From NCBI GenBank assembly GCA_019633425.1, contig WSUB01000096.1:98568-162567 (forward strand): a stretch of 64,000 nucleotides of DNA, in the 5' to 3' direction. The stretch comes from Tulasnella sp. 424. Lineage: Eukaryota; Basidiomycota; Agaricomycetes; Cantharellales; Tulasnellaceae. Within the stretch, counting starts at the first letter, position 1, and every line of letters begins with the position of its first letter. A model generated the notes under the pieces. That model was not told the DNA's origin, searched no databases, and worked only from the letters and a program-made list of their open reading frames with translations. Shown here piece after piece: positions 32,354 through 44,953 of the stretch. The position numbers and the translations under genes were made by a program.

Positions 32354-35300
32354 TTAGCCGTGCTACGCCTTGAGTAAGTGCCTCATGGTGGTGTCAGCGA
32401 TTTAAACTACGCACCAATCGGTCTGGACGACTCTGCACCACATCATTCCTTCTCGCCGAAGACGGAAACGAGAACCTGGCGGGGTGGTTCTCAACAATAT
32501 ATCTCCCCCTTGGAATAAGCGTTGAGTAATGCAAGCGCAAAGCGAAGCTTCTAATCGATGGAGTCTGCATGGAATCTCGTTTGCCTTGCCGCTGCACTTG
32601 CACCATGACTGGTACACGCAGAGCACCGCCGGCTCTCGTTACATCAAAGTCGGGTAACTTACCATTTTGCATCGGTTTGTTCTTTCCTAAGACGGTCGGT
32701 GCAAATGTATCAGCTGGCTGACTTTTCAAGTGCGTCAGGCGCTCCTGTCCTCCTGCATAGCTTCCGCGCTTTTGCTGGCATGCTTGGAGCAACTGAAAAG
32801 CAAGTATGATAAGGCAGCCACCGCCCAATAGGAATCAAAGTTGAGTAAATTGACTTGTGGAAAAACCGGCTACCTTGTCCTCGTCAAATAATCGGGCTGT
32901 GACGTTACTAGCCACAGCCCAAGGACGCCTCGAGTCGCCCGATGTGGCTCAGAGATGACCTCAGAAGTCCGGATCAACCATTCACCAGTCAGTTGACACC
33001 TTATTCGTGTACCATTCTATTGCGTGAACATGACGATTTGATGAAGGGTGGGGCATGATTTGATTGTGATTTGTCTCGGCGTATGCGGCGAACTCACGGT
33101 TAGCTTTCGACATGGGTTTTTCATTGCAAATTTGTCAGCCACTTCTCCCCAGCACCCAAGAGCAAAGCTGCACGTTCACGGAACCAGTTTTCAAGCCACC
33201 TGGTAACAGCTTTGTTACGTCGCAGCGTCGCGCTCGCTCCTCGTTTCATGATCATGTCGCATATGATCGACTGAAGAACCACCAGATGCTGTAACCCACC
33301 TGACGAGACACCTTTACACACCCAATGCGCAAGGCATTCTTCCGCAACCAAACTTTTTCTGTTTTTACGTTTGACCTGTTGTCGGGCCGTCTCTACCGTC
33401 GATGTTTCATCCCAAACGACGAACAATGAAGAGTCCACAGACTTGGCACACCGCGGCTTCCCCACCACCGACCCTAATCTTATCAAACCATTTAACCAAA
33501 TTCAAGCCTTATCAGACTCTCTCTCTGCGAACCCACCGTGTTTATCGTAATCGAAGGGCTTTTCTCGAAACAGCACCCTTTTTCCCCGTCAGGGCACCCC
33601 GATCTCCGGTCCTATCTCAGATAAGCCCTGGTAGATTGGGCTGATTCAGCACACCTCCCGAGACCCGCCCCTGGAATTCGCAATCCCACGTGCGATGTCA
33701 TGGGCCTTTGGGACAAGACTCTCCATGCCACAACCCCCAATCGAATCGAATTGAAAAATCGGCATTTCATCCGGGCAGTAGATGGGCGCACCCACACCCA
33801 CGCACGCGAGAGACGATGAACTTCGATCCCCATCGGATTGACGACGGTTCGAGATGAACTTCGAATTCTATATCCCCCGCCATCGTCGCGGGAGCGTCGG
33901 CTTGATGGAAGTTAAAACCTTGAGCATGCTACCTTATGTGTGTGTGTAGTCTGCCCAAGCATGTGCATGCCAGCCGAGGGGTTGGAAATCGATTTACTCA
34001 TCTCCTAAGGTCAGCTGGGAAGTGGAGCCTCCTCGACGCAAAACTAAGATTATACATCTTTCACTTGAATGCGGATTCTCGACACGGGTCGGCCGAGCTT
34101 AGTAACAGCGCGCGGGTCGGCCGGGTTCGGAGAGGGAGGCCGATTCCCCTCCCGGTCACTTCTTTATCTTCGCGGGTGCTCAGCCTAAAAAAAATCAGAT
34201 GGTCCTCCATCTCTTCCCGAGCACAAGATAGCAGCTGATCAAGGAAAAAAAGCTAGAAGACATGTGGTATCGGCTGCGATAATGCGGCATTTTCAGATTG
34301 CGGCACAAAGACCTCCTTTCACGGGCAACTCAGCCCTGACATGCACGCCCACCTCAAGTCCATCCGCCCATCGTACGATTCAATCTTCACCTTTCACCCA
34401 CTCACTCGAGTCAAGAGAAGAGGCTGTACCAGTGTGCTTCTTAAAGCGAGAGTGCAGGTGGCATTACCTGGTCCTCTTGTTCCTTTTAGATGCGTGATGG
34501 CAACCACGTCGAAGCCGCGTGTTTTCTATTTCTCTTCAAATCTAACAAAAGAGTCAACGGAAATAACACCAAGCCGAAAAACCCCTCATCCCCATTTGCA
34601 CACCACTTTACTTTTTGTCTTTCACAAAGTTGAATAACTGGTTCCGTAAGATAAACCAGCTTCTGGGAGTGAAAGCAAGTCTAAATCCGAGTTGAACGCG
34701 AACCGAGCTGACTTTGAGGGGACGAGAGGGACAAGGGTCACATGACAACTCATGTATCTAAATCGGGGAGCGATGCACCCAGGGACCCTCGGATGGTCTC
34801 GGGCGGCGACCTGTTCCCCCGTCCCTTGACGGGGAAGATCGCCGGCCGCGCAGTCTACCCAAGCCGCCGCCGCGCAAGACCTGGCCACAGCGGACCCAAG
34901 CACGGGTGCTGCGTTGCATGAAAAGAAGCGGCCTCAAGGAGGGCTCTGCAATTCCGAACCGCGCGGAAGTGCGGTAGTTGATCGCAGAAAACGGCCAGCC
35001 GGTTTGTGCGAAATTAGGAGCGGAAAGCTCGTTTGGGGGTTGGTAGTAAGTAGGGGAGGAGGTTGCGCGCGCACTCCTCGGCGGCCGAGGGTTGCCGCGA
35101 TCCGCGAACAGAGAGATCGAGCGAGGCACGGCCCGTAGCTCGGCCGCGGCGGGTTCATTATAGCGCTTTTGGGAAAGTGATCGAGCCGACGGTTTTGCGG
35201 ACACGTACGCCCTACTTGCTGGTGGTGGTGCGGGAACATGCGAGAATCGTGAGGAAACGTCGCGGGAACCAGACGGCAATCGAAGGACTGGCACCTACGG

Positions 35301-35390
35301 ACTGCGGGTTCGGTCGGTCGATCGCCCGTTGCTGTTCTCTGAGACATCGACAGAACAGCGACCAGGGGTATAGTCATCGGCTTACATACG
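32354..35390. other. gene-poor region
   Basis: No convincing coding gene. Possible exons on the minus strand near 32400-32830 are noted with the hypothetical gene. Bases 34790-35160 are G+C-rich. No tRNA or rRNA was recognised. Confidence 0.4.
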
Positions 35391-36470
35391 AGGAGCGGGT
35401 TTCTTTCAGACATCGTTTGGGGTATTCAGTGGCTATACCAGGATCGGTAAAACAGGCCTGTGAACGGGCACTGGTTCTACCTGCCTCTCTCAGAAAACAT
35501 TGAAACCATATGCGCTTTTTGGCATCTCTGAAAATTGGGGGGTTGTTCGTTTCAAAGACTCGATCTCTCTAGAGTATGACACAATAAACCGGATCGAACG
35601 AAAAGAAGGGACCTAGACTGACAGTCGTGCATATATCGTCCCGTTCCTGTTCCATACAACACGTAAAGAATATCGACCAGTAAGGAGAAAGTCGCCGGTA
35701 TACGAATAGCAGGTTTCTTCTCGACATCCTGGGAGTGGTCGGTGTAGGAAAAAAAGCCGGTGAACGCGTTGGATCTACCTGTCCCGAAAGCATCTGAAAA
35801 CCCAATGCACTTTTCGCCGGCATGTTGAAGCACGGGTCCGCTCAGCCATCTTGAGAGTAGCCGGTGGATGTACTTGAATCGGTAGAACAAGGCATGTGAA
35901 AGCGTTTGATTCTCGCAGTCTATCTCGGGAGCATTGGTGGAAAACATGGAGCTTTTTTGACAGTCGGGGGTTTTGCCCCCAGTGCAGAAGGAGTTGAATT
36001 TTTCGTTTCCTCAATATAGAAGAGACTCGATCTCTCTGGAACATAACGCAATAGGCTGGATCGAGTTAAAAGAAGGGACCTAGACTGACAGCCGTGCATA
36101 AATCGTCCCGTTCCTGTTCCATGCAACGCCTAAAGAACAATGACCAGTCGGGGGAAAGTCGCCGGCATACGAATAACGGGTGTCGAATAGACATCCTGGG
36201 AGTAGTCGGTGGTAAAAAGGCCTGTGAACGGTGTCCAGGTTCTACCTGTCTCGAAAGCATAAACCTGTAGCGTTTTTCACCGGCATATTGAAGTGCGGGT
36301 CTCTTTCAGCCATATTGAGAGTAGTCGGGGGTTATACCTAGATCGGTAGAATAGGCCTTTTGTGAACACGTCGATTCTCGCAGTCTGTCTCGGGAGCATT
36401 GGTGGAAAAAGCGTCGCGCAGAGTGGGTATTTTTCTCAGTTGCAGAAAGAGTCGGGGTTCTCGAAGGAGT
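35391..36470. repeat. compound tandem repeat
   Basis: Two large units start at 35557 and 36023 with the same string agactcgatctctct, giving a period of about 466 bp. A shorter, partial copy precedes them (about 35394-35540). Within each unit two related subunits of about 120 bp follow each other. These share motifs such as gaccgg..., a cgaaagcat or cgggagcat end, and aatcggtagaa. Copies differ by many substitutions and small indels, so the array is old. No coding potential is seen. Confidence 0.8.
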
Positions 36471-38500
36471 AAGATAGTCCGACGAGAATAGGCCCTTCAT
36501 CGGATCGAGAAGAACAGTAGTCCGTAGCCTAGCACTCGAGGTGAGCCGCGAAAAGACCTTAGACGTCGACGTGGGTTTACCGCGCGCTCATCCGAATTGA
36601 ACCCGTTCCGACTCCTACGTAGTCAAAACCAAACCAGACTCATCTCGTGAGACTGAGAAAAGCAGTAAAAAGCGCGGACGAATTCGAGTTTGGCAGGTTC
36701 TCTTCGATTTGACGAAAAGATCCTCCTTCGGGAACCTAAGCGCTCGCTCCTCGGAATTCTGGTAGACGCCCGAAAGAAAATCACTCGGACCTGGGAGTAA
36801 TCACCACCCCGTTCCTCGAACCCCCTCACCTTTAAGCGCTCGGCAAACAAGAAGATAGATCGAACCTCCTTCGAGACATTCCGTGTGTCCACTCTTCGAA
36901 CGGTGAATAAGAACAGTAAGTAATGTTCTTGGTAGTGGAGTTCTTTGAAATCCTGAGTAAGCCTCGGAGAGACGGGCGGACGCCGGGCGGACCGTGTGTC
37001 GACGTAAGCAAATGCCGAAGCGCGTAGAATGCCGGTGAATGTTCACAGGAGAACGAGCACTCGCAGCTGAAAGACGTCCTATTGAGGTTAATAACGTGAA
37101 TGAATACGAGGACGAAAAAGGAGATTGAATACAGGAGGTTTGGGCTACGGCGAACGATCAGGGATAACGATTTTGCCTCCTGTGGGACCTCCTGGTAAGT
37201 CAACCGAGGAACGAAAGTCAAATAGGTCTCCGAACAAGCCGATTGCATGTCGTTAACAATTCGAATCACGTATTGTATGACTGAATGAAATAATGTCAGT
37301 ATCAGAATCACTCACCCCCAAAGTGAAAAAATGTCCGTTTGCACGCGTTGTATCTCGCTCGAAGAAGTTCAACAAACGGAACAAATTGGGCCATGCATGG
37401 GTATTTGTGTGGGTAAGTGAACGGGGTTTTGTCGACCGGGCAGTTGAGACCTTCGGGACGAGTGAGCCGGGGACAAAAGAGTAAATTGCTGGTCGTGAGG
37501 GGAGGGTGGTGAAAGGGGATAGGGAGTGTGACAAAGAAGTACTTCGGAGAGAGTAGATGAGAGCAACGTGTGCACACGATGGATTGTAGATTAGTTGATC
37601 AAGAGGAGGTGATGGTATTCTGTCGGTCGGATTGCGGACATCGTGATCCAGTTGCTTACGGAAAAGGAGATGGAAGGAGGGAAAACTGTATCTTTCGTTT
37701 TTAGAAGGCCGGAACTCGACGGATAGAAAAGACAATTCGGAGGACCACTGGATTTGAGGGATTTCCATATTAGAAAATACATATATCGACTATCTGTACA
37801 CATGAACAGTGAATGGCGCGGCATGTATAGCGCTTGGCGTGTGAGTCGTATTACATGTGCGGATGAGTGAGTAGTGGAAATGCCGCGGCGGAGGTGGATC
37901 CGAGAGTGGAGGCCCGGCGATGGAGGGGACGCGGTGGTGGACGCCGAATGTAGTCAACATTGATGACCATCGGATTTGCGCAAATTCCCCTAGTGTCGAA
38001 AGTTCAATAGGAGTGGCGATGCGCCGAGAGCAGGTTGACGCTTAGCGATAGATAGATCGAACCCGAGGAAAACAGATTAGCGCCTGAGCTCCTTTGACGC
38101 GCGCAGCTCCCTCGTAGTTATTCTGTGGCCAGCCCAGCAATATGCGCAGAGATCATCTCCCGCAGCCCAACAATACCTCATCCGATGGCGTAAGCGAACG
38201 CGTAACACTGCCCATGGGTAGTAAAGATAGCTGTTCGATGGCGTCCTACGTTGAAAGTAGGTCGAAGGACGTCATGGAGTTGTCATGAGTGGAGGGGGCG
38301 TTTTTGCTTGGGGGTTGAAAGGAGTAAACAGTAATCGAGATGACTGACGTGAGTGAAAATGCGGGCCCGTTCCCGACCGAGTGGGATGTGGGTGGGGTTG
38401 GTGTTGAGTTGAGTTGAGCTGGAGCCAAACTCTCGGGTCAATTAGAAAAAAAGCGCAAGTCAACACATCCGGCCATTTCATCCGTCCGCTCTCACTCACC
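36471..38500. other. gene-poor region upstream of the 38595 gene
   Basis: No gene that I can support. Several reading frames are present on the minus strand but they lack introns, domains and sensible composition. Confidence 0.4.
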
Positions 38501-38502
38501 CA

Positions 38503-38594
38503 ACTATATAATAACCTCTGCCCTCCCTGACCTCCCGTCCCCCCACTGCCTCTGTCACCCCCCAACCATCCCCCCCTACCCCTCCATCACCACC
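38503..38594 (+). promoter_or_regulatory. TATA box and pyrimidine-rich leader
   Basis: ctatataataacc at 38503-38515 is followed by about 75 bases of almost pure C/T with few A. This is a classic strong fungal promoter layout. The ATG at 38595 follows caccacc. Confidence 0.65.
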
Positions 38595-39697
38595 ATGAGT
38601 CCACGATCTCGACTCCGTCTCAGCGTAGAGAGCGCAAGAAGCGACCGCGAGCTAGCAGACAGCCAGCAGTTCTACCAGTACACACAGCACAGTCCAAACA
38701 CCAACAGGGTGTTCATCGACTCAAAGGGACAACCGCACGACCCCGACTTTATGAGCCACATGTTCCCAGACCAAAGCGCGTACAAGAAGAGGAAGATGGA
38801 AGCTGAGAGGGCGAGAAGGGCCAGCATGGTCAGTTTATCCCGTTTTGGGGTTGGGGAGGGGAGGGGAGGCGTGTCTGTCCGGCGCGGCGATCAAGCCATC
38901 CGAACAACGACGGACCAAAAGCCTCCCTCCCTGACCCTCCCCCAAAGCCTTCATTTCCGTCCTTATTAGAGCTCCTTTTTGCTGACACTGTTTCTCTCCC
39001 CCCCCTCTTTTTTTCTCTCTCTCTGTAGGGCCGCCTCGACCAAGACGACGACGATTACCATTCAGACGACGACCTCATGGCAAGCGGATCAAACGACCCA
39101 TTCCGCGCCCGCTCTACCTTCAGCTACTACGCTCAACCCACTCGCAACCACTACTCATCGTCCTACGGCTCCTCCTCCTACTCGCCCCCGACCCCAACTA
39201 CCAGTTGGCAACACACTTCGGGACTCTTGGACGAGAACGACGACGACGACGATGACGAAGACACCTCGCCCACCTCGGAACGCTTCAGCCTCAGAGGATG
39301 GATGAAGAAGAAGGATGCCGACTCGGACGACGCTGCTTGGGACGCCACCGAGAAGAGCAGGAGAGTCCTTAGGAGGCGCCGGAGAGACTTGGAAGAGCTC
39401 GAGGAGGACGACGACGAGAACACCAACGCCGCTGCTGCTCGCTCTTCTGAAGACGCTGAGGATTGCGCGTACGTATCGTTGTTGAGCCGCGCCGTTCGAA
39501 CATGGACTGACCGAACCGCCCACAGACCCACTTGCACCGAAGCGCTCAAGCAGTCATGGCAAGGATTCCTCCTCCGCTACAAGCTCGGCACTCATCGTCT
39601 CAAGCGCCGCATCTTCCCTCGAAAGCCCGAACCTCAGATGTCCACTTCTCCTTTCCTCCATTCTATGGAAGAGAAGTACATCCGAGGCGGCACTTGA
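38595..39697 (+). CDS. conserved-looking low-complexity protein of unknown function
   Basis: Three exons, 38595-38828, 39029-39468 and 39526-39697, give 281 residues. Intron 1 is 200 nt (GTCAGT...CTGTAG). Intron 2 is 57 nt (GTACGT...CCACAG), divisible by three and without a stop, so an unspliced form would add 19 residues. Residues 1-78 are hydrophilic with RVFIDSKGQPHDPDF. The middle is rich in Ser/Tyr and has two acidic runs (DENDDDDDDED, LEELEEDDDEN) around a basic RRVLRRRRRDLEEL. The C-terminus is basic (WQGFLLRYKLGTHRLKRR). No known domain is recognised. Nuclear location is a guess from composition. Confidence 0.72.
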
Positions 39698-41220
39698 TCT
39701 CATCTCCCCTCCCTCCCCCCATCCACCCATCGGTATTACTAGCACCACCGACTTCCGACCCATACGGCTTCTCAAGGAAACGCCAATACCCTCCTCAGTC
39801 AAGGTCGAGCTCACGACACTGCGCAAATTCTCCACGCGGGTCGATGTAGTAGGAAAGGAAGCGAGGTTTCTCCTCCTCCCTTTCCCTTGACTTCCCCCCC
39901 ATCCATCATCACCACGACTACCTACCGACCTACTACCTTCGACGACGTGTCTTCCTCTCCCTCCCATGCTCGCACGACTACCATCACCACCCACCCACGA
40001 CTCGACGTTCCCACCACCACCTTCATGTCTCCACCCATTCCACCCTTTCGTATTCCATTCCACCTTCCGTCTGTTATTTCGTTTATCTATTATTTTCGAT
40101 CATTTCCTACTTTCGTGTCAACATCTTCGCCACACACGTCGTCGATCTTCTCTGTCTCATGTATCCACACACATTCAGGTTCTCTCTATCGTCCTTCTTC
40201 CACATGTGTACTATTATCAACCCAATCTTCGTTTCTTTCCCCTGGGCTTCCACCTTTTTTTGACTTATTCTTCGTTTGTTCATGCTATCCCAGTATCTTG
40301 AGGATCACGGCTTTATTAGATAGCTATAACTACTACCCTTTGGTTTTCTCATGAGTTCGGATTTGGAATGGAATTTTCAACGACATCGTCGTGCATGCAT
40401 ATGATACTCTCTCGTGTGTGTGCGCGTGTGTGAGAACGAGTTGAATTCAGAAGTCTCTCTTGGAAGGTTCTGTTCGGGGTGTGCGTGTGTGCGCGTGTGC
40501 CGAGCAAAGAGGGGCTTTTTGCTTAGTTGGTTTCCCAAGGTTGATCAAAGAGAATCCTCAGAAGCCGCAATAGCCGACTTATCAGCTGTGAGTAAGTAAT
40601 ACCGAAGAGGGACAAGCTAAACTCTATATCCCGCGCACCCCGATGTATAAAATGTGGCTTGCAAGCAATAACACGCTGCCAGAGGCGTGCGAACACAGGT
40701 GATCTATCTTTGTAGAAAGCCGGGCTCTGGCCAGTCCTTTTTAGGGGAGCATTTTGTGGCGCGGACTTGAAGGAGGGGGAAATGATGGCGTTGGTGTGAC
40801 GTCACGCGTGGGCTAGAATCTATCCTATGAACTTGTGCAAGCGAGGTCTGACGACTTTCCTGTGGTCCAATTGACCTCGAGTTCAGCTGCGCATCGGAAA
40901 AGAGAGTGGCTATGTATAGATTGCCCAACACGGATGTGATGATGACAAGGTCGTCATCGTTCGTTCTTTTCAACCAAACCACAGTTTACACGGCAGTGGC
41001 TTGAACAGGTTTGAAGTTGGGTTCGAACCCATCCCAACCCAACCCTCGTTCGCACCACCAACCATTTTCGTACAGAAGAACTTCTAAAATGCAACATGTG
41101 ATATGATGAGAGGAGTAACATACGTAGTTTGAGATGATGATGATGGTATACTGCGTATGCTGCCGATGTGTTCCTAAGACTTTTCGCCAGGGGATTACAA
41201 GGAGACGACGTCATATGCAT
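39698..41220. other. 3' flank and intergenic region
   Basis: A C/T-rich 3' flank to about 40360, then a GT-rich simple stretch (gtgtgtgcgcgtgtgtg) near 40415-40500. No gene is seen. Confidence 0.45.
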
Positions 41221-41229
41221 TGTTGTTTA

Positions 41230-41970
41230 CTCCCCCGTCAACAAGTGGGACGCCGCTGAACCCCCCTCGGTTGACCGAAATAAAGTCTCGATCTCAGATC
41301 TAACGACGGAGGACCGTACCTCCCGTACGGACAAAGTCGGATGGTAGTGGGTTGGGACTGTGCCGCACACCGCCTGCCTCGGCCGCCGCTTTTTGGGGGA
41401 GGAGACTTCGGCAAGTCGCTGATAGTGGCTTTTGCTGTTTGCAAACTAAAAGCGGTATCGGAGAGCGAAGATACTTCACGCCGTGAAAAAGGCTATGATC
41501 AGGTCTAGGCAATGCGGTCGAAAAGAGGGGGGGAAGGAGGTCCCAAGCGATTGGTTGCAGGGGCATATCTCAGTTCCATGACGTCACAGCTAGGAGGGCC
41601 CCATCTCCTTTTCTTACAGCTTCGTATCTCAGATCTATCCCACTCTCGAACTAAAGGGGGTTAAGGGAACCTCCCGAATAAAAATAAAACAGCCTTTTTG
41701 ATAAAAATATATTCCCCCCACCCGGTGTACCTTTGGGATGTACCTTTCGCCGTACCGTGTACCGCATGCTCTCCCTCCTCCCCGAGGAGAGCTCCACTCG
41801 TCGACCCATTCTCGACCCCGCCACAAACCAACCGAACCATTCAAACTGTGGCCAGTTCAACTCTTATTTTTGGAAGGCGCCACAAAACAACTGGAGAAAT
41901 GTTGGGGAATGGATTTCTTTGCGCAGCATATTGACGTCGTCTTTGACGCGTGTGGGACTCCGTTACATGA
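41230..41970. repeat. dispersed degenerate repeat, copy 1
   Basis: Resembles 46340-46960 in the same order. Shared blocks include a ggatggt...gggttggg stretch, tgacgtcac, a ctgtggccagttcaac block, ttttggaaggcgccaca, and gcattgacgcgtgtgg (here interrupted). Copies are much diverged. No terminal repeats or transposase remnant were recognised. Confidence 0.65.
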
Positions 41971-42323
41971 AGACCCAAACTGGAGGCCGGCAAGTCCGAA
42001 GATACAATGGCGTGGGTCCTTCACAAAGAACTGTGATATCTTCAACGCTCCGTGGCGTTCTGTTAGCGCCATCGTTTTCGACAAACCTATTATCAACTTC
42101 GCAGTCGGGGATGATGTGCCGCTCGGCCCGGCAGGTCGACAACGGAGGAAGAAGCACCGTTACCCAAGCCTCATTTCTTTCCCCTTTTGGCTTTTACCGT
42201 GGACTTCAAGCTTCACTCAGCCCACCAACATCTCTTGTTCTGACGCCTTGAATTGCGGTGCCGGGCATGGGGAAGGCTGCCCGTCAGCAACGACGCCACG
42301 CGGCATTTGTCCTCGGAACTTGA

Positions 42324-43565
42324 ACTCCTGGATAAGAAGACGAACAGCCTACCACAGATGTTTCCAAACTGGAAAGTGATTAAACTCTTATCGAGGTCTC
42401 CTATTTGCCATGGTGGCCTCGTTGTTTCAAACGCGCGAAGTGAGACCAGTCCCACTGCTCGGACGGCGTCAAGACGCCTCGTGATATAACGCGAGCTCGA
42501 TTATACCATTTGGTGTTGGTGAGAGTTCCGACAGATAGAGTTACTTCTAGCACAACGCAACGCGCAAAGAACATGTCTCTGAAGGGTGGAATACGGGGGA
42601 CCGGAACGTCAAGACCCTTTTGCTGAGAGGTCACCGGCAGAGGTCACCGCGGCAGGGAGAGAACTCCTTGATAAAGACGAACAGCCTACCATTGATGCCC
42701 AAACGGAAAGTGATTAGGCTCCTATATTGAGGTCTCTACTTTGCCATGCGGCCTCGTTTTTCAAAACGCGAAGTGAGACCAGCCCAAGACGCCTCGTGAT
42801 AAAACGCGGCTCGAATATACATTTGGTGAGAAGACCTGATGAATAGAGTTACTTTTAGCACAACGTAACGTGCAAAGAGTGCGTCTCTGAAGGGTGGAAC
42901 ATGGAGGACCGGAACGCCAAGACCCTTTTAATGAGAGGTCATCAGCAGGATGTTACCGCGGCGGGGTTCACCAGGATGAAAAGCTATGCACACTCTTGGT
43001 CCCATATTTGTCGGACGCGCATCTTCTCCTCACACGTGTCTGTGTCTTTGCTCACTGCATGGAGAGGTACTGTCTTCCAACTTCGGAATATGGAAGATAT
43101 CTTTTTTTCTAGAAACATGCGGCAAGGGATGCCTCGCGATATACAGTACGCGGCTCAACGGGAAGTCCCAACGAAATATAGTTGATCTCAGTATATCTTA
43201 TGTGGCACTATAGACACGAAGCGCGCAAAGAACGCGTCTCTGAAGGGTGGAACACGGGGGACCAGAACGTCAAGACCCCTGAGAGGTCGCCGGCAGAGGT
43301 CACCGCGGCGCCAGGATGAAAAGATATGCACCCTCTTGGTCCCATATTCGTCAGACGCGCATCTTGTCTTCGCACGTGTCTTTATCTTTGTTCACTGCAT
43401 GGGGAGGTACAGCCTTCCAACTTCGGAATATGGAAGATGTCTTTTTTTCTGGAAACATGCGGCAAGGGATGCCTCGTGATACAACAGTACGCGGCTCAAC
43501 GGGAAGTCCCAACGAAATATAGTCGATCTCAGTACATATTATGTGGTATTATAGCTATGTGGATA
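42324..43565 (+). repeat. local compound tandem repeat
   Basis: Three block types recur. Block A (gacgaacagcctacca...gcctcgtgata) is at 42336-42490 and 42675-42805. Block B (aagggtgga...gggaccggaacg...gtcaccgcggc) is at about 42535, 42844 and 43216. Block C (gatgaaaag...caacgaaatatag) is at 42975-43200 and 43313-43555. The order is A-B-A-B-C-B-C, and the spacing between B copies is about 310 and 370 bp. No open gene is seen. Confidence 0.8.
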
Positions 43566-44953
43566 CAACGGTGGTTTTGGGCTCTCTAGGACTCGAGTAT
43601 TACAGACTGGGCGGACTTTGCGGGAGGGGCCCCTTCGGCGCTCATCCCCAACGTAGCCATCTCTTTGTCCGCCTTGCAGAAGTCTTCATCGCTCACTGCC
43701 GATAAATTGCACCGCCGCCTAAATTCGAACATAGAAGGAGTCTGTTTTCCTATCGCAGGCTCGGGTAAATGGTGGGCATCGCGCTACGCCTATCTCTCCC
43801 CTGAACCATGTGTTCGATTTACAATATACATATTGCCTGGCAAGAAAGCACAGCATGATTGCGATGCAGCTTGATCAATTCATTCGATCTCGGATCCCAT
43901 TAGTGATAAGAATGGTTAGAAATTTTCCTTTTAGAACGTCAGCCGCCGCCGGATCATTCCTTCGATTTTCTAACATCGAACAGACGTAAATCATCTTTGC
44001 ACCCTTTGCACTCTACCCAGATCAGTTGCACCCTAGAAGCGAGAGTAAATCCCTCATCCTCGTAACTGGCAACGTCGGACGATTTGTCAGCTTGGTATAC
44101 TTTAAATTCCCTCGATAAGCTAGGAGAACCGAGCTGCAAAGCCCGCTTGACCTTCCCCCTCCGTATGCCCACTACCAGTGCTTTTGGCTTGGTGAAATCC
44201 AATCCAACGTGTCCCTCTGCACTCACCCCAACTCAGGCACATCACATCGTCGTCCATGCAGAAGCATCAAGATACGTCGCAAGTTAGTCACGCGTCTTCG
44301 CATCGGCGGAGGGATCTGAGCGTTTGGTCTAAATATCGAGATTTCTTTTACAGTGGCAAGCTTCACTTTCCTCGTTTGCGACCATCTTGGTACTTTACAA
44401 GAAGAGGTCGAACTATTATGGCCAAGACCGAGATCCTTGATGAAGGCTCTGTTTCTGTGGGTAGGTGCATTTTATCCCTGACCCCGGTGGTTCACCCTCT
44501 GGTCACGTTGAAGTAACGGTTGGACCTCCGGGGGTTTTTGTTTCCCCTTCGGTAGAATAGATATATCACACCTATTTTTATGGCCGTGACCGTCTATGGT
44601 GAGTATTCTCGCTTAAAGATGGGTGTTTCTAACCGAGGGTGACGTGGTTCAACTATACAGAGATGAGCCGCTTACAAGTATCCTCAGATACAGTCAGTCC
44701 CTTCGACCATCAGTCTCTAATATACTGACCAAATATCTTCTCCCTCTGCCAAAGTTGTAAGAGCATCTTGAGTCTGTCCTTTGCCGCCTTTGGCTGAAAT
44801 TTCTACTATTATCGCAGCTGCAAAGCTTGGGTTGTCGTAAACGGCTTCATCGAAATGACCTCAATAGCAAGCTCGGACGGTAAGTACGATATACCCCACC
44901 CCCCCTCCTTCCCAGCAGACACGAAGCACTAGAAAGCTAAGCCATTCCATGCA
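43566..44953. other. intergenic region
   Basis: No gene is supported. A minus-strand frame at 43954-44226 reads like protein but lacks a start codon (see the rejected list). Confidence 0.4.

Noticed and set aside
33121..33486. Minus-strand frame of 121 codons with protein-like composition
   Set aside because: No usable ATG near its start, no recognisable family and no convincing partner exon.
34758..35294. 178-codon Arg/Ser/Pro-rich minus-strand frame
   Set aside because: It reflects G+C-rich sequence with overlapping frames on both strands; no start or splice support and no domain.
35557..36022. Ribosomal DNA spacer
   Set aside because: No 5S, 18S or 28S sequence is recognised anywhere in the window.
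35391..36470. CRISPR-like array
   Set aside because: The repeats are long, diverged and nested, and the genome is eukaryotic.
37253..37768. 171-codon minus-strand frame
   Set aside because: Composition is that of noncoding C/T-rich sequence (Ser, Pro, Thr, Leu), with no motif.
40980..41060. Possible tRNA because of gggttcgaaccc
   Set aside because: The spacing to an A-box-like string is far too short, and no acceptor stem can be formed.
43954..44226. 90-codon minus-strand frame containing CKGCKDD
   Set aside because: It has no ATG and begins at a GTGAGT that looks like a splice donor; an in-frame stop lies just upstream.
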